A stretch of 64,000 bases of DNA from positions 47,499 through 111,498 of the forward strand of contig NZ_KE387015.1 in the NCBI RefSeq assembly GCF_000429985.1, written 5' to 3'. Below the pieces are notes generated by a model. It did no database searches and was not told where the DNA came from. It saw only the letters and a list, made by a program, of their open reading frames with translations. The DNA is from Maridesulfovibrio bastinii DSM 16055 (lineage in GTDB: Bacteria > Desulfobacterota > Desulfovibrionia > Desulfovibrionales > Desulfovibrionaceae). The translations under genes were made by a program, and so were the position numbers. This document shows, piece after piece, positions 8,522 through 17,902 of the stretch (its first letter is position 1; the number at the start of each line of letters is the position of its first letter).

Positions 8522-9358
8522 ATGATGGATATACCTAAAATTCCGATCGGACACTTTATTGAACTGTTTATCAACTTTCTTGTAGATCATTTTTCATTCG
8601 CAACCAAAGCTTTCTCGGTAGTCATGGAAGCCGGACTTGAGTTTCTGGAACATGCCATGATGGCTGTTCCGCCGCTTGTTTTTATTGTTATTGCGGCTGC
8701 ACTGGTCTGGTTCCTGTCTAAAAAACGCTCTCTTGGTATTTTCACCCTTGTAGGGCTGGCTCTTATTTTAAACCTCGGTTTATGGAATGCTACCATAAGC
8801 ACTATAGCACTGGTACTGATCTCGACCCTGATTGCTATCCTTATCGGTGTCCCGCTTGGCATCCTTGCAGCTATGAACAAAACTACAAACCGCATTGTAA
8901 TGCCTATTCTCGACGTAATGCAGACAATGCCGGCTTTTGTATACCTTATCCCGGCTATTCCGTTCTTCGGTCTTGGTAAGGTCGCAGCTATTTTTTCAAC
9001 AGTCATCTTTGCCATGCCGCCGTCCATCAGGCTTACCTGCCTCGGTATCCGTCAGGTTCCCACAGAGCTTGTTGAATGTGCCGAAGCCTTTGGTTCGACC
9101 AGATGGCAGAGACTGATAAAACTTGAACTTCCACTGGCCACCAACACAATTCTGGCCGGTGTAAACCAGACCGTTATGCTCTCGCTGTCCATGGTTGTTA
9201 TCGCCGCCATGATCGGAGCGAAAGGACTCGGTGGTGAAGTCTGGAAGGCTATCCAGCGACTCCAGATGGGTAATGGATTTGAAGCAGGTATAGGTATTGT
9301 AATCGTCGCCATGATTCTTGACCGCGTGCTCCAACAGATAGGTAAACGCAATAACTAA
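8522..9358 (+). CDS. proW: Glycine betaine/proline ABC transporter, permease subunit
   Basis: 278 residues with an amphipathic N-terminus, one early helix and then the BPD_transp_1 core of five to six helices. The cytoplasmic EAA loop is present (ELVECAEAFGSTRWQRLIKLELPLA), which docks on the ATPase. Sequence such as MQTMPAFVYLIPAIPFFGLG is typical of ProW/OpuAB. It forms the membrane channel for the solute delivered by the binding protein encoded 19 nt downstream. GAGGAGGAAACTAAAC, overlapping the end of the preceding gene, supplies its ribosome site. The N-terminal tail is shorter than in E. coli ProW, as in many non-enteric homologues. Confidence 0.93.
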   Translation: MMDIPKIPIGHFIELFINFLVDHFSFATKAFSVVMEAGLEFLEHAMMAVPPLVFIVIAAALVWFLSKKRSLGIFTLVGLALILNLGLWNATISTIALVLISTLIAILIGVPLGILAAMNKTTNRIVMPILDVMQTMPAFVYLIPAIPFFGLGKVAAIFSTVIFAMPPSIRLTCLGIRQVPTELVECAEAFGSTRWQRLIKLELPLATNTILAGVNQTVMLSLSMVVIAAMIGAKGLGGEVWKAIQRLQMGNGFEAGIGIVIVAMILDRVLQQIGKRNN

Positions 9359-9377
9359 CTCAAACTTTGGAGGATAA

Positions 9378-10229
9378 ATGAAACGCATAGTCACTCTTCT
9401 GGCAGTAGTAGCTCTTATCGCAGCCCTTGCTGTACCTTCTTTTGCCGGTGGTAAAAAAGTTAAACTCGCTTATGTTGAATGGGATTGCGCCGCAGCAAGT
9501 ACCAACATTGTAAAAGCTGTTCTTCAGGAACGACTCGGTTACGATGTTGAAATTCTTCCTGTTGCAGCAGCTGCAATGTGGCAGGCTGTAGCCTCAGGTG
9601 ATGTAGACGGAATGGTAACCGCATGGCTTCCGGTTACACATGCTGACTACCTTGAAAGATTTAAAGATAAAGTTGAAGACCTCGGCCCCATTGCCAACGG
9701 CGCAAAACTGGGATGGGCTGTACCTTCATATGTTACAGTTGATTCCATTGAAGATCTCAACAAAAATGCTGACAAATTCAACGGCAAAATCATCGGTATT
9801 GATCCCGGTGCAGGCCTGATGAGAGTTTCTGAAAACGCTCTTAAAGAATATAATCTTGATAAATTTGAACTTGTTGAAGGCTCCGGAGCCACTATGACCG
9901 CAGCACTTTCCAATGCCATCAAAAACAAAGAATGGATCATTGTAACAGCATGGACCCCTCATTGGATGTTCGGAAAATGGGACCTCAAATATCTTAAAGA
10001 TCCCAAGCAGGTGTTAGGCGGCGCAGAACATATTGATACTGTTGTCCGTAAAGGTCTTAAAGAAGATATGCCTGAAGTTTATAAAGTGCTCAACAACTTC
10101 AAGTACACCAGCATCGATCAGCTCCAGAAAGTTATGGCCTGGAACCAGGAACCCGGTTCAGACCGCTATGAGAATGCTTTACGCTTCATAAAAGAAAACA
10201 AAGCACAGGTTGACAGCTGGTTAAAATAG
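9378..10229 (+). CDS. proX: Glycine betaine/proline ABC transporter, periplasmic substrate-binding protein
   Basis: 283 residues with a clear signal peptide (KRIVTLLAVVALIAALAVPSFA). The mature part is an OpuAC-type bilobed binding protein starting KKVKLAYVEWDCAAAS. Aromatic residues likely to form the cation-pi cage for the trimethylammonium head group are visible in EWDC, MWQAV, TAWLPVTHADY and WTPHWMF. No lipobox is present, so it should be free in the periplasm. It is last in the three-gene operon, preceded by GGAGGATAA and followed by a strong terminator. Confidence 0.93.
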   Translation: MKRIVTLLAVVALIAALAVPSFAGGKKVKLAYVEWDCAAASTNIVKAVLQERLGYDVEILPVAAAAMWQAVASGDVDGMVTAWLPVTHADYLERFKDKVEDLGPIANGAKLGWAVPSYVTVDSIEDLNKNADKFNGKIIGIDPGAGLMRVSENALKEYNLDKFELVEGSGATMTAALSNAIKNKEWIIVTAWTPHWMFGKWDLKYLKDPKQVLGGAEHIDTVVRKGLKEDMPEVYKVLNNFKYTSIDQLQKVMAWNQEPGSDRYENALRFIKENKAQVDSWLK

Positions 10230-10259
10230 CTGATCAATTTAAAGACGATAAAGAATCTA

Positions 10260-10290
10260 AAACCGGGCTGTTAACAGTCCGGTTTTTTTA
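10260..10290 (+). terminator. Intrinsic terminator of the proVWX-type operon
   Basis: A stem AACCGGGCTG/CAGTCCGGTT with loop TTAA and one G-U pair is followed by seven T. Confidence 0.9.
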
Positions 10291-10519
10291 TGCCCAACCA
10301 GTTATCTTTACTATGAAACTTATAGTAATATAAAACGTTCAGATCAGCTGTAGTATAGATATTTTAAATAGTAACGATAGCTATATTCCAGACTATATTA
10401 TTAAATATCAATACTTTACCTTTATTTGTGTCAAATTAGACATAGAAAGACATTCTTTGACCGATCAACCACTAAAAGCAATTTTAAAGGCACACATCAA
10501 AATAAACAGGGTAGGAAAG

Positions 10520-12202
10520 ATGCGTAGCCAACATATTGTTTCAGAAGAAAATTCCCGGAACAACTCCTTGCTGATAGGGCCTTATACCTATTCCGAGTTT
10601 TTTGAAGCGGCAAGGAACTTTCACGGGAGTCCGGCCCCCGGCCTGATACTTGGCGGATTCATGGTCTCTGAAGCAATTAAATATCTCCCTGAAGGTACCA
10701 TTTTTGATGCAATCTCCGAGACATCGTGGTGCCTCCCTGACGCCGTCCAGATGCTTAGTTTATGCAGCACAGGAAACGGATGGCTGAAAGTTTTCAACCT
10801 CGGCATCTACGCTGTTACTTTATATGATAAATACTCTGGTTCCGGGATCAGGGTAAGTATTGATCCAACCGCTCTTGAAGACTGGCCTGAAATAAAATCA
10901 TGGTTTTTCAAACTCAAGCCTAAAAAAGAACAAAATACCGAACGGCTGCATCATGAAATAAAAATGGCCGGAGCATCAATCTGCAAGGTTGAACCCCGAC
11001 AGGTAAAACCGGACCTACTTAAACGGCGCGAAAAAGGATCAATCGCAATCTGTCCGATCTGCGGTGAGGCTTACCCTACAGATTTCGGTGCAGTCTGCCG
11101 CTCATGTCAGGGAGAAGGTCCATACACAGAAATAGAATCCTCCGCTAACAGTTCCGAATTTCTCCGCCCCGATCTTAAAATTATTCCCGTTGAACAAATT
11201 GAAGGTAAATCAGCACTGCACGATATGACCAGAATTGCACCGGGAGTCCATAAGGCCGCTGAATTTGTGAAAGGACAGAATTTCAAGATCGGAGATATCT
11301 GTCGCCTGCAACAGATGGGTAAAAACAGAATTTATGTGGAACAGGGAGAATCACCCGGCGAAAACTGGGTGCATGAGAATGACGCAGCCCTTAAATTTGC
11401 GGAACTCATGTGCGGCGAAGGGCTTACTTTCTCCGACAATGTCTGTGAAGGCAAAGTTAACCTTGTTGCCGATAGAGACGGACTTTTTGTAGCGGATGTG
11501 GACAGACTTATCCGTTTTAATCTGGTTGATGACGTTATGGTTTCCTCCCGAAGAAATGGTTGTCTTGTAAAAAAAGGCGTTAAAGTTGCCGGGACAAGGG
11601 CCATTCCCCTATATCTGTCAAAAAAACTGTTCGATAGAGCTACTGCGGTTCTCGGCAACACTCCCCTTTACAGCATCAAGCCCCTTTTAAAGAAAAAAGT
11701 GGGACTGCTGATAACCGGAACTGAAATTTTCACAGGACTGATAGAAGACAAATTTGATCCGGTAATAAGAGGAAAGATAAAAAAATTCGGCAGCGAAGTT
11801 ATTAAAACCATTTTTGCTCCTGATGACCGGGACAGCATAAGCTCAGCAATAAATGAGCTTAAAAATGCAGGCAGTGAACTAATCATAACCACAGCCGGTC
11901 TTTCAGTTGATCCTGATGATGTAACTAGACAGGGACTTCAGGATTCCGGTGTTACCGACATGGAGTACGGAGCACCGATACTGCCCGGAGCAATGACTCT
12001 GCTCGCCCACACCGGTGAGGTAAAAATTCTGGGTGTTCCGGCTTGCGCATTATATTTTAGAACAACCAGTCTGGATTTACTCCTCCCCAGAGTTCTGGCC
12101 GGAATTGAAACCAGCCGCCTTGATCTGGCCCGTATGGCTGACGGAGGATTCTGTATGGAATGCAAAGTTTGTACTTACCCCAAATGTCCGTTTGGAAAAT
12201 AG
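10520..12202 (+). CDS. FmdE-type domain, zinc finger and molybdopterin-binding domain fusion protein
   Basis: About 560 residues. The N-terminal part (YSEFFEAARNFHGSPAPGLILGGFM) matches the FmdE family, named after formylmethanofuran dehydrogenase subunit E and common beside Mo/W enzymes in sulfate reducers. Next is a four-Cys finger (CPICGE...CRSCQ). The region from about VGLLITGTEIFTGLIEDKFDP to GVPACALYFRTTSLDLLLP is a MoeA/MogA-like MoCF-binding domain. The protein ends in a Cys cluster (CMECKVCTYPKCPFGK). Its position before a ModE-like regulator and fdhAB suggests a job in delivering or maturing the pterin cofactor. I chose the ATG with AGGGTAGGAAAG upstream; a TTG at 10457 would add 21 residues lacking family similarity. 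Confidence 0.75.
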   Translation: MRSQHIVSEENSRNNSLLIGPYTYSEFFEAARNFHGSPAPGLILGGFMVSEAIKYLPEGTIFDAISETSWCLPDAVQMLSLCSTGNGWLKVFNLGIYAVTLYDKYSGSGIRVSIDPTALEDWPEIKSWFFKLKPKKEQNTERLHHEIKMAGASICKVEPRQVKPDLLKRREKGSIAICPICGEAYPTDFGAVCRSCQGEGPYTEIESSANSSEFLRPDLKIIPVEQIEGKSALHDMTRIAPGVHKAAEFVKGQNFKIGDICRLQQMGKNRIYVEQGESPGENWVHENDAALKFAELMCGEGLTFSDNVCEGKVNLVADRDGLFVADVDRLIRFNLVDDVMVSSRRNGCLVKKGVKVAGTRAIPLYLSKKLFDRATAVLGNTPLYSIKPLLKKKVGLLITGTEIFTGLIEDKFDPVIRGKIKKFGSEVIKTIFAPDDRDSISSAINELKNAGSELIITTAGLSVDPDDVTRQGLQDSGVTDMEYGAPILPGAMTLLAHTGEVKILGVPACALYFRTTSLDLLLPRVLAGIETSRLDLARMADGGFCMECKVCTYPKCPFGK

Positions 12203-12212
12203 GAGGTATTTC

Positions 12213-12629
12213 ATGAATACGGCATTGCAGCGCACCCCTCAGGAATTAATACCCGGCGAAGAAATCGAGCGGGAAGCTCCGACCATTAGACTGCACCTCT
12301 GGCTTGAATCGGATGAAGGTGTCTTTTTCGGTTATGGAAGACTACTTTTGCTTGATAAAGTTGAAAAGACCGGATCGCTGAAAAAAGCGGCTGAAGCTCT
12401 GGGAATGTCTTACCGGGCTGCATGGGGAAAAATTAAAACATCAGAAGAAATTATGAATACCAAGCTGATTGAAAGGGTCGGCAACAGACGCAGTGGTCAG
12501 AAACTGACAGCAGAAGGAAGGGAACTGATGAATATGTTCCATACCTGGTTCGAATCTGTTGAGAAGGCCGCTAAAGACAATGCCGAAGATATTTTTCCAT
12601 GGAATACTAAGAGTTACCATGACCGCTAA
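12213..12629 (+). CDS. ModE-like winged-helix regulator without molybdate-binding domain
   Basis: 138 residues. The core LDKVEKTGSLKKAAEALGMSYRAAWGKIK is the LysR/ModE-type winged helix, and RVGNRRSGQKLTAEGRELM is the conserved wing and dimer region of ModE N-terminal domains. Full ModE has C-terminal TOBE domains that bind molybdate; none is present, so it either senses metal through a partner or works constitutively. The stop of the upstream fusion gene overlaps its AGGAGG ribosome site, implying translational coupling. The frame is open upstream inside the previous gene but only this ATG has a ribosome site. Control of the formate dehydrogenase genes just downstream is a reasonable inference. 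Confidence 0.8.
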   Translation: MNTALQRTPQELIPGEEIEREAPTIRLHLWLESDEGVFFGYGRLLLLDKVEKTGSLKKAAEALGMSYRAAWGKIKTSEEIMNTKLIERVGNRRSGQKLTAEGRELMNMFHTWFESVEKAAKDNAEDIFPWNTKSYHDR

Positions 12630-12688
12630 ATACAAATCATGCCGAAACATTCTTTTATAAAAAACAGGACACCATACCGGAAATGTTC

Positions 12689-12703
12689 TATTCTCGGAGA
12701 ATA
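12689..12703. promoter_or_regulatory. Perfect 15-bp palindrome between regulator and fdhA
   Basis: TATTCTC-G-GAGAATA lies in the 240-nt gap ahead of fdhA. It has no T tract, so it suits an operator better than a terminator. Whether the adjacent ModE-like protein binds it is unknown; it does not resemble the E. coli ModE box. Confidence 0.35.
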
Positions 12704-12868
12704 TAGATAATTCAGTATGCCTGAATGACAGCACTCAATATGTTTATCTAAACACATTCAATGAGTTGAAATAAAATTCAATATAGCTTTAAACTTAGAA
12801 TGGAATAATTTTAAGCTGTGGCAGTTTCGGTTTCTGCAGCAGCTGATAAACATTTAAGGAGGTAGTCC

Positions 12869-15800
12869 ATGAACTGCACAAGACGCGGTTTCATGAAGCT
12901 CGCAAGCGTGGGGGTGGCCGGATTCACCCTTGGTCAGATGGGAATTGACCTTTCCCCGGCCAAAGCGTTTGCAGCAGGGCTGAAGATCGAAGGGGCAAAG
13001 GAAGTAATTTCCATCTGTCCGTTCTGTTCAGTAAGCTGCAATTTTATCGCTCATGTCAAGAACGGTAAAATAGTAAGCACTGAAGGTGATCCTGAATACC
13101 CGGCAAGCGAAGGTGCATTATGCGCAAAGGGAGCAGCCATGCTCTCCATGCACAATAACCACCATCGCATCGACAAACCACTTTACCGTGCTCCTTACAG
13201 CGATAAATGGGAAGAAAAAAGCTGGGAATGGACTCTTGACCGCATCGCCAGAAGAGTCAAAGAAACCCGTGACCGTGATTTTATCCGCACCAACTCCAAG
13301 GGACAGGAAGTTAACAGAGTTGAATCTATTTTCCATTTGGGAACATCCCAGATGGACAACGAAGAATGCGCAGTAGTCCATCAGGGCGTGCGCGGTTTAG
13401 GCCTGGTGCATTTCGATCATCAGGCACGTATCTGACACAGCGCAACAGTTGCGGCTCTGGCAGAGTCGTTCGGACGCGGCGCGATGACCAACCATTGGTG
13501 TGACATAGCCAATGCCGATTGTATTATGATTATCGGCAGTAATGCGGCTGAGCACCATCCTATCTCATTCAAATGGGTTCTGCGGGCAAAGGACAAGGGT
13601 GCGAAAGTCATGCACATTGATCCTAAATTCTCCCGTACTTCAGCCCGAAGCGATTTCCATGTACCCCTTAGATCAGGTACTGACATCGCCTTCATGGGCG
13701 GACTCATCAACTACATTCTTGAAAACGATCTCTACTTTAAAGAATATGTAGCCGACTATACCAATGCCGCCTTCATCGTTGGAAAAGACTTTTCCTTCAG
13801 AAACGGTTTATTCTCAGGCTATAACGAAAAAACAAGAAAATACGACAAGAGTAAATGGGCTTTTGAAAAGGACGACAAAGGGGTTCCCAAACGTGATCCG
13901 TCACTAAAGGACAGCCGCTGTGTTTTCCAGCTTATGAAGAAGCACTACTCCCGCTATTCTCTGTCTAAAGTAGAGAAAACCACAGGTGTTCCGAAAGAAA
14001 CACTGCTCAAAGTCTACAAATACTATGCGGCTACCGGCAAAAAAGACAAGGCCGGAACCATACTCTACGCCCTCGGCTGGACCCAACATACTGTCGGAGT
14101 TCAGAATATCCGTTCCAGCGCCATAGTTCAGCTTCTGCTGGGCAATATCGGCGTGGCAGGAGGCGGAATCAACGCATTACGCGGAGAGCCGAACGTTCAG
14201 GGTTCCACCGACCACTGCATTCTCTGGCATATCATTCCGGGTTATCTGCCAATGCCCAGTGCAAGCATGAAAACCCTTGATGATTATAAAAAGATGACCA
14301 CCCCGGTCAGCAATGATCCCATGAGTGCAAACTGGTGGCAGCATAAACCTAAATACATGGTCAGTCTGCTCAAAGGATGGCGTGGAGAAAACGCCACAGC
14401 AGACAATGAATTCGGTTATCGACTGATGCCGAAAGTGGATGACGGAGAGGATTACTCCTACATCTATATCTTCGACCGTATGTACAAAAACAAAATACGC
14501 GGCGGATTCGTATTCGGAACAAACCCGGCCCAGAGTGTGCCTAACTCCAACAAGGCCAGAAAAGCTCTGGATAATCTGGACTGGATGGTGGTTGGAGAAA
14601 TTCACCATACCGAGACTTCCGAAAACTGGCACAGACCGGGAGTTGATCCGCTGGCGATGAAAACAGAGGTCTTCCTTTTACCTTCCGCCCAGCGCGCGGA
14701 AAAAGAAGGCAGCATAACAAGCAGCGGACGCTGGCAGCTCTGGCATTACAAAGCCTGTGAACCGATGGGACAATCCAAAAGTATGGGCGAAATGTACGTT
14801 GAGCTTATCAACCATGTCCGCAGACTTTATGAACATGAAAACGGTGTTTTTCCGGAACAGCTGCTCAGTCTGGACTGGCCCAGCTATTATGTGCCGGAAG
14901 ATATAGCCAAAAAAATCAACGGTCAGTTTACCAAGGATACCGTTATCAAAGGCAGAGAGTATAAGAAGGGGCAGCAGGTTCCTTCTTTCACGGCCCTTAC
15001 CGAAGACGGTTCCACGACCAGTCTCAACTGGCTATACGCCGGCGGTTACACTGAAGACGAAGGAAACAAATCAAAACGCCGGGATTTGAGCCAGACTCCG
15101 ATGCAGGCGAAGATCAATATCTTCCCCAACTTTGCATGGTGCTGGCCGGTCAACAGGCGCATTCTCTATAACCGTGCTTCAGTGGATGCCAACGGTAATC
15201 CTTGGGCTCCGGATAAAGCCGTCATCAAATGGGATGGCAAAAAATGGGTTGGAGATATTCCGGATGGTGGATGGCCGCCCAATGCCACAGGCAAAGGACG
15301 CTATCCGTTCATCATGCAGACCGAAGGACATGCTCAGACCTACGGTCCCGGAAGAGCTGACGGCCCGTTCCCCGAACATTACGAACCAGTGGAAACACCG
15401 ATCACTTCCCATCCTTTCTCAAGGCAGCTCAGCAGTCCATGCTACAAGAGAGCTTTCTCCGACATGGATAAACTGGCCAAACCCGGAAGCAGGAAGTTCC
15501 CGATCGTGCTGACCACTTATTCACTGACTGAACACTGGTGCGGCGGCGGAGATACTAGAAACACCCCGCATCTGCTGGAGGCTGAACCTCAGCTGTATGT
15601 TGAGATAAGTCACGAACTGGCTAAGGAAAAAGGGATTAAAAACGGCGATTTTGTTGAAGTCGAAAGTATCAGAGGCAAAGTGGAAGCTGTGGCTATGGTC
15701 ACTATCCGCATGACTCCTTTTGAAATCAAAGGCGATACTGTTCACGAAATAGGTATGCCTTTCTGCTTCGGCTGGACAACAAAGGGTTGTGGAGACTCCA

Positions 15801-15907
15801 CCAACAGACTGACCCCGGCTGTAGGAGATCCCAATACAACGATTCCTGAATTCAAGGCCAGCCTTGTAAATATCAGGAAAATAACCAAAGCCACGGAACT
15901 GGAATAG
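12869..15907 (+). CDS. fdhA: Formate dehydrogenase, catalytic alpha subunit (selenocysteine-containing, periplasmic)
   Basis: 1,012 residues read through one in-frame UGA at codon 189. The context (QARI-Sec-HSATVAALAESFGRGAMT) is the conserved active site of Mo/W-bis-MGD formate dehydrogenases, so the UGA is selenocysteine and not a frameshift or nonsense mutation. The N-terminus has a twin-arginine signal (TRRGFMKL, then a hydrophobic run to KAFA), giving export as a folded enzyme. Cys50, Cys53, Cys57 and Cys85 bind a [4Fe-4S] cluster. It oxidises formate to CO2 in the periplasm. Only a beta subunit follows, with no membrane or cytochrome subunit, so electrons probably go to soluble cytochrome c3 as in Desulfovibrio FdhAB. 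The start has AAGGAGG. Whether it uses Mo or W cannot be told. Confidence 0.96.
13433..13478 (+). promoter_or_regulatory. UGA selenocysteine codon with adjoining SECIS-like hairpin region
   Basis: Bacterial SECIS hairpins start at or just after the UGA within the coding sequence. Here TGACACAG is followed by CGCAA-CAG-TTGCG and a second possible small helix TGC-GGCTCTG-GCA. The loop differs from the E. coli fdhF apical loop, so the exact fold is uncertain; the Sec codon itself is not. Confidence 0.65.
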
Positions 15908-15935
15908 TCAGGCATAAAACCAAAGGAGTTAAAAA

Positions 15936-16670
15936 ATGAGTAAAACCTTCTTTGTGGACACTTCAAGGTGTACTGCATGCCGTGGCTGCCAGATCGCCTG
16001 CAAGGAATGGAACGACCTTCCGGCCACAAAAACAAAACAGCGTGGTTCGCATCAGAATCCGCCTGACCTGAACCCGTTCACATATAAATTGATCCGCTTC
16101 AACGAGCACATGATCAACAATAAAGTTGAATGGCTGTTCTTTCCTGACCAGTGCCGCCACTGCATTGACGCACCGTGCAAGGAAATAGCGGACATGTATG
16201 TGACCGGGGCAATAGTAAAAGACGAGGAAACCGGAGCTGTTCTCTATACCGATCTGAGCAAACTGCTCAAAAAGGATGAGTTTGAGGAAATCCGGGATGC
16301 CTGCCCCTACAACATTCCGCGCCGCGACACCGGAACAGGACTGTTGTCAAAATGCACTATGTGCATTGACAGGGTCAGGAGCAACCTCCTGCCTATGTGT
16401 GTGAAGACATGCCCCACCGGAACAATGAACTTCGGTGAACGCGAAGACATGATAGAACTGGCTGAAAAATCTCTTGAGAGAGTTAAAAAGGATTTCCCGG
16501 ATGCGGAACTGATCTGCAAGGATGACACAAACGTCATCTATCTGGTGGCCTTCAAGCCTGAAATGTATCATACTTTCGCTACGGCTGATGCTTCTGGAAT
16601 CGGCAACAAACTCAATCGCAAAACCTTCTTTGCCGAGCTGGCCCGCCCGGTAAAAAAAATGATTGGTTGA
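15936..16670 (+). CDS. fdhB: Formate dehydrogenase, iron-sulfur beta subunit
   Basis: 244 residues with four ferredoxin-type Cys groups: CTACRGCQIACKEW, CRHCIDAPC, the DACPYNIP region, and CTMCIDRVRSNLLPMCVKTCP. These fit four [4Fe-4S] clusters wiring the active site to an external acceptor. There is no signal peptide, so it should be carried out with the Tat-targeted alpha subunit. There is no C-terminal membrane helix, unlike FdnH, which agrees with a soluble periplasmic dimer. It starts 28 nt after fdhA with AAAGGAG upstream. Confidence 0.95.
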   Translation: MSKTFFVDTSRCTACRGCQIACKEWNDLPATKTKQRGSHQNPPDLNPFTYKLIRFNEHMINNKVEWLFFPDQCRHCIDAPCKEIADMYVTGAIVKDEETGAVLYTDLSKLLKKDEFEEIRDACPYNIPRRDTGTGLLSKCTMCIDRVRSNLLPMCVKTCPTGTMNFGEREDMIELAEKSLERVKKDFPDAELICKDDTNVIYLVAFKPEMYHTFATADASGIGNKLNRKTFFAELARPVKKMIG

Positions 16671-16684
16671 TAAAAATACTATCC

Positions 16685-16716
16685 GGCGGTCCTTCTTCAG
16701 GAAGGGCCGCCTGTTT
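16685..16716 (+). terminator. Intercistronic hairpin between fdhB and fdhE
   Basis: GGCGGTCCTTC pairs with GAAGGGCCGCC (loop TTCAG, one mismatch) followed only by TGTTTG. A weak terminator or mRNA-stability hairpin would lower fdhE relative to fdhAB. Confidence 0.5.
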
Positions 16717-16739
16717 GTAAAATTCAAGGAGCATTCCAG

Positions 16740-17660
16740 ATGGCCGAGAATCTTACTTTGGAAACAGGCAAATCCCCCTTTTCGGACGGGATTAAAATTC
16801 TTAAATCATCAATCCCGGCAACGGAGACCATACTGGATGCTTATATTCCGGTTGCGGAAGCATCGCTAAGCGAAATAAAGCGACTCTCCGACTGGGATAA
16901 AATAGATCTACCGGTACCGAATCCTTTAATTTTTGAGCAGGGTCGCCCTTTACTGGCAGATTTACCATTACCCGACTTTGGAAATGAATTTTCAAACGTT
17001 TCTATAAGAATGGTCGAAGCACTGAAATCAGCATTGCCGCACCTTGAACCTGAATTTCAATCCGTGCTGAAAGCCCTTGAAAAAACAGACTTTGCCAATC
17101 AGACTGCACAGGCTTTATGGGAAGGTAATCCTGAAAGGATTGATGATCTGAGCGAAGAAGAAATGCTTTCCACCAAGGCTCTGCATCTTGCTGGTGTTTC
17201 CGTACTGGATGTTTTTCTAAAAATTATTCACGACAAAGCAGCTCCGCTGATTAACAATCTGCGCTGGACAAAAGGGTATTGCCCAATCTGCGGGTCATTT
17301 CCTGATATAGCTCTTTTCAGAAAATCAGGGACCGACGACCCTTATTTAAAATCACATGGCGGGCAACGCTGGCTGCATTGCGCCAGTTGCGGACACGAGT
17401 GGAGATTCAAGCGCGGAACATGCGTATACTGTGAAAATCAGAAACACGAAGAACTCAAATACTTTCAAAGCAGCGATAGAATGACGGAAAGGATTGATGT
17501 CTGCGAGAAATGCCGACGATACCTGATAAATATAGATTCACGGGAATACATTAAAGAACCTGACCTGAGAATCGCGGCCAAAGCCTATATACATCTTGAT
17601 ATCATCGCCCAGCAAAAGGGATACACTCCCCTTGCCATCACCGGCTGGAATTCTATCTGA
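16740..17660 (+). CDS. fdhE: Formate dehydrogenase accessory protein FdhE
   Basis: 306 residues, the normal FdhE length. The C-terminal half carries the rubredoxin-like metal-binding knuckles CPICGSFPDIA, HCASCGHEW, CVYCEN and CEKCRRYL. FdhE proteins are cytoplasmic and act on the formate dehydrogenase catalytic subunit before Tat export, probably at the iron-sulfur or sulfuration step. The ATG follows AAGGAGCATTCCAG. It is the last gene of the fdhAB-fdhE unit and is followed by a terminator. Confidence 0.93.
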   Translation: MAENLTLETGKSPFSDGIKILKSSIPATETILDAYIPVAEASLSEIKRLSDWDKIDLPVPNPLIFEQGRPLLADLPLPDFGNEFSNVSIRMVEALKSALPHLEPEFQSVLKALEKTDFANQTAQALWEGNPERIDDLSEEEMLSTKALHLAGVSVLDVFLKIIHDKAAPLINNLRWTKGYCPICGSFPDIALFRKSGTDDPYLKSHGGQRWLHCASCGHEWRFKRGTCVYCENQKHEELKYFQSSDRMTERIDVCEKCRRYLINIDSREYIKEPDLRIAAKAYIHLDIIAQQKGYTPLAITGWNSI

Positions 17661-17691
17661 TCAAACGGCTTACTCAATCTTTAAAAATCCG

Positions 17692-17726
17692 GTCCCTCTG
17701 ACAGATATTGTCCGGGGGACTTTTTA
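17692..17726 (+). terminator. Intrinsic terminator after fdhE
   Basis: GTCCCTCTGACA pairs imperfectly with TGTCCGGGGGAC and is followed by five T. Confidence 0.75.
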
Positions 17727-17902
17727 CGACTTATTAATTGCACATCTGCTAAAATCAGCATGTTTTATATCCAGACCGATAAAAAAGTGGTCATCACAAC
17801 AAAGACCGTGCTATCCATTGCTGAATCCAAGGCATTAATAACAGACCGTTTGCAAAAAATATTGCATTATAATGACAAGATAACAAATTGGAGGTTTAAA
17901 AA

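Noticed and set aside
10457..10519. TTG start giving 21 extra residues to the FmdE fusion protein
   Set aside because: No ribosome site, and the added residues are not family-like; the ATG at 10520 has AGGGTAGGAAAG.
12819..12845. A sigma-54-like sequence (TGGCAG ... CTGCA) just before fdhA
   Set aside because: The GG and GC pairs are 14 bases apart instead of the required 10, so it is not a credible -24/-12 promoter.
13433..13435. Apparent nonsense or split gene in formate dehydrogenase
   Set aside because: The frame is unchanged on both sides and the UGA sits in the Sec-HSATVAAL active-site context; it is a selenocysteine codon.
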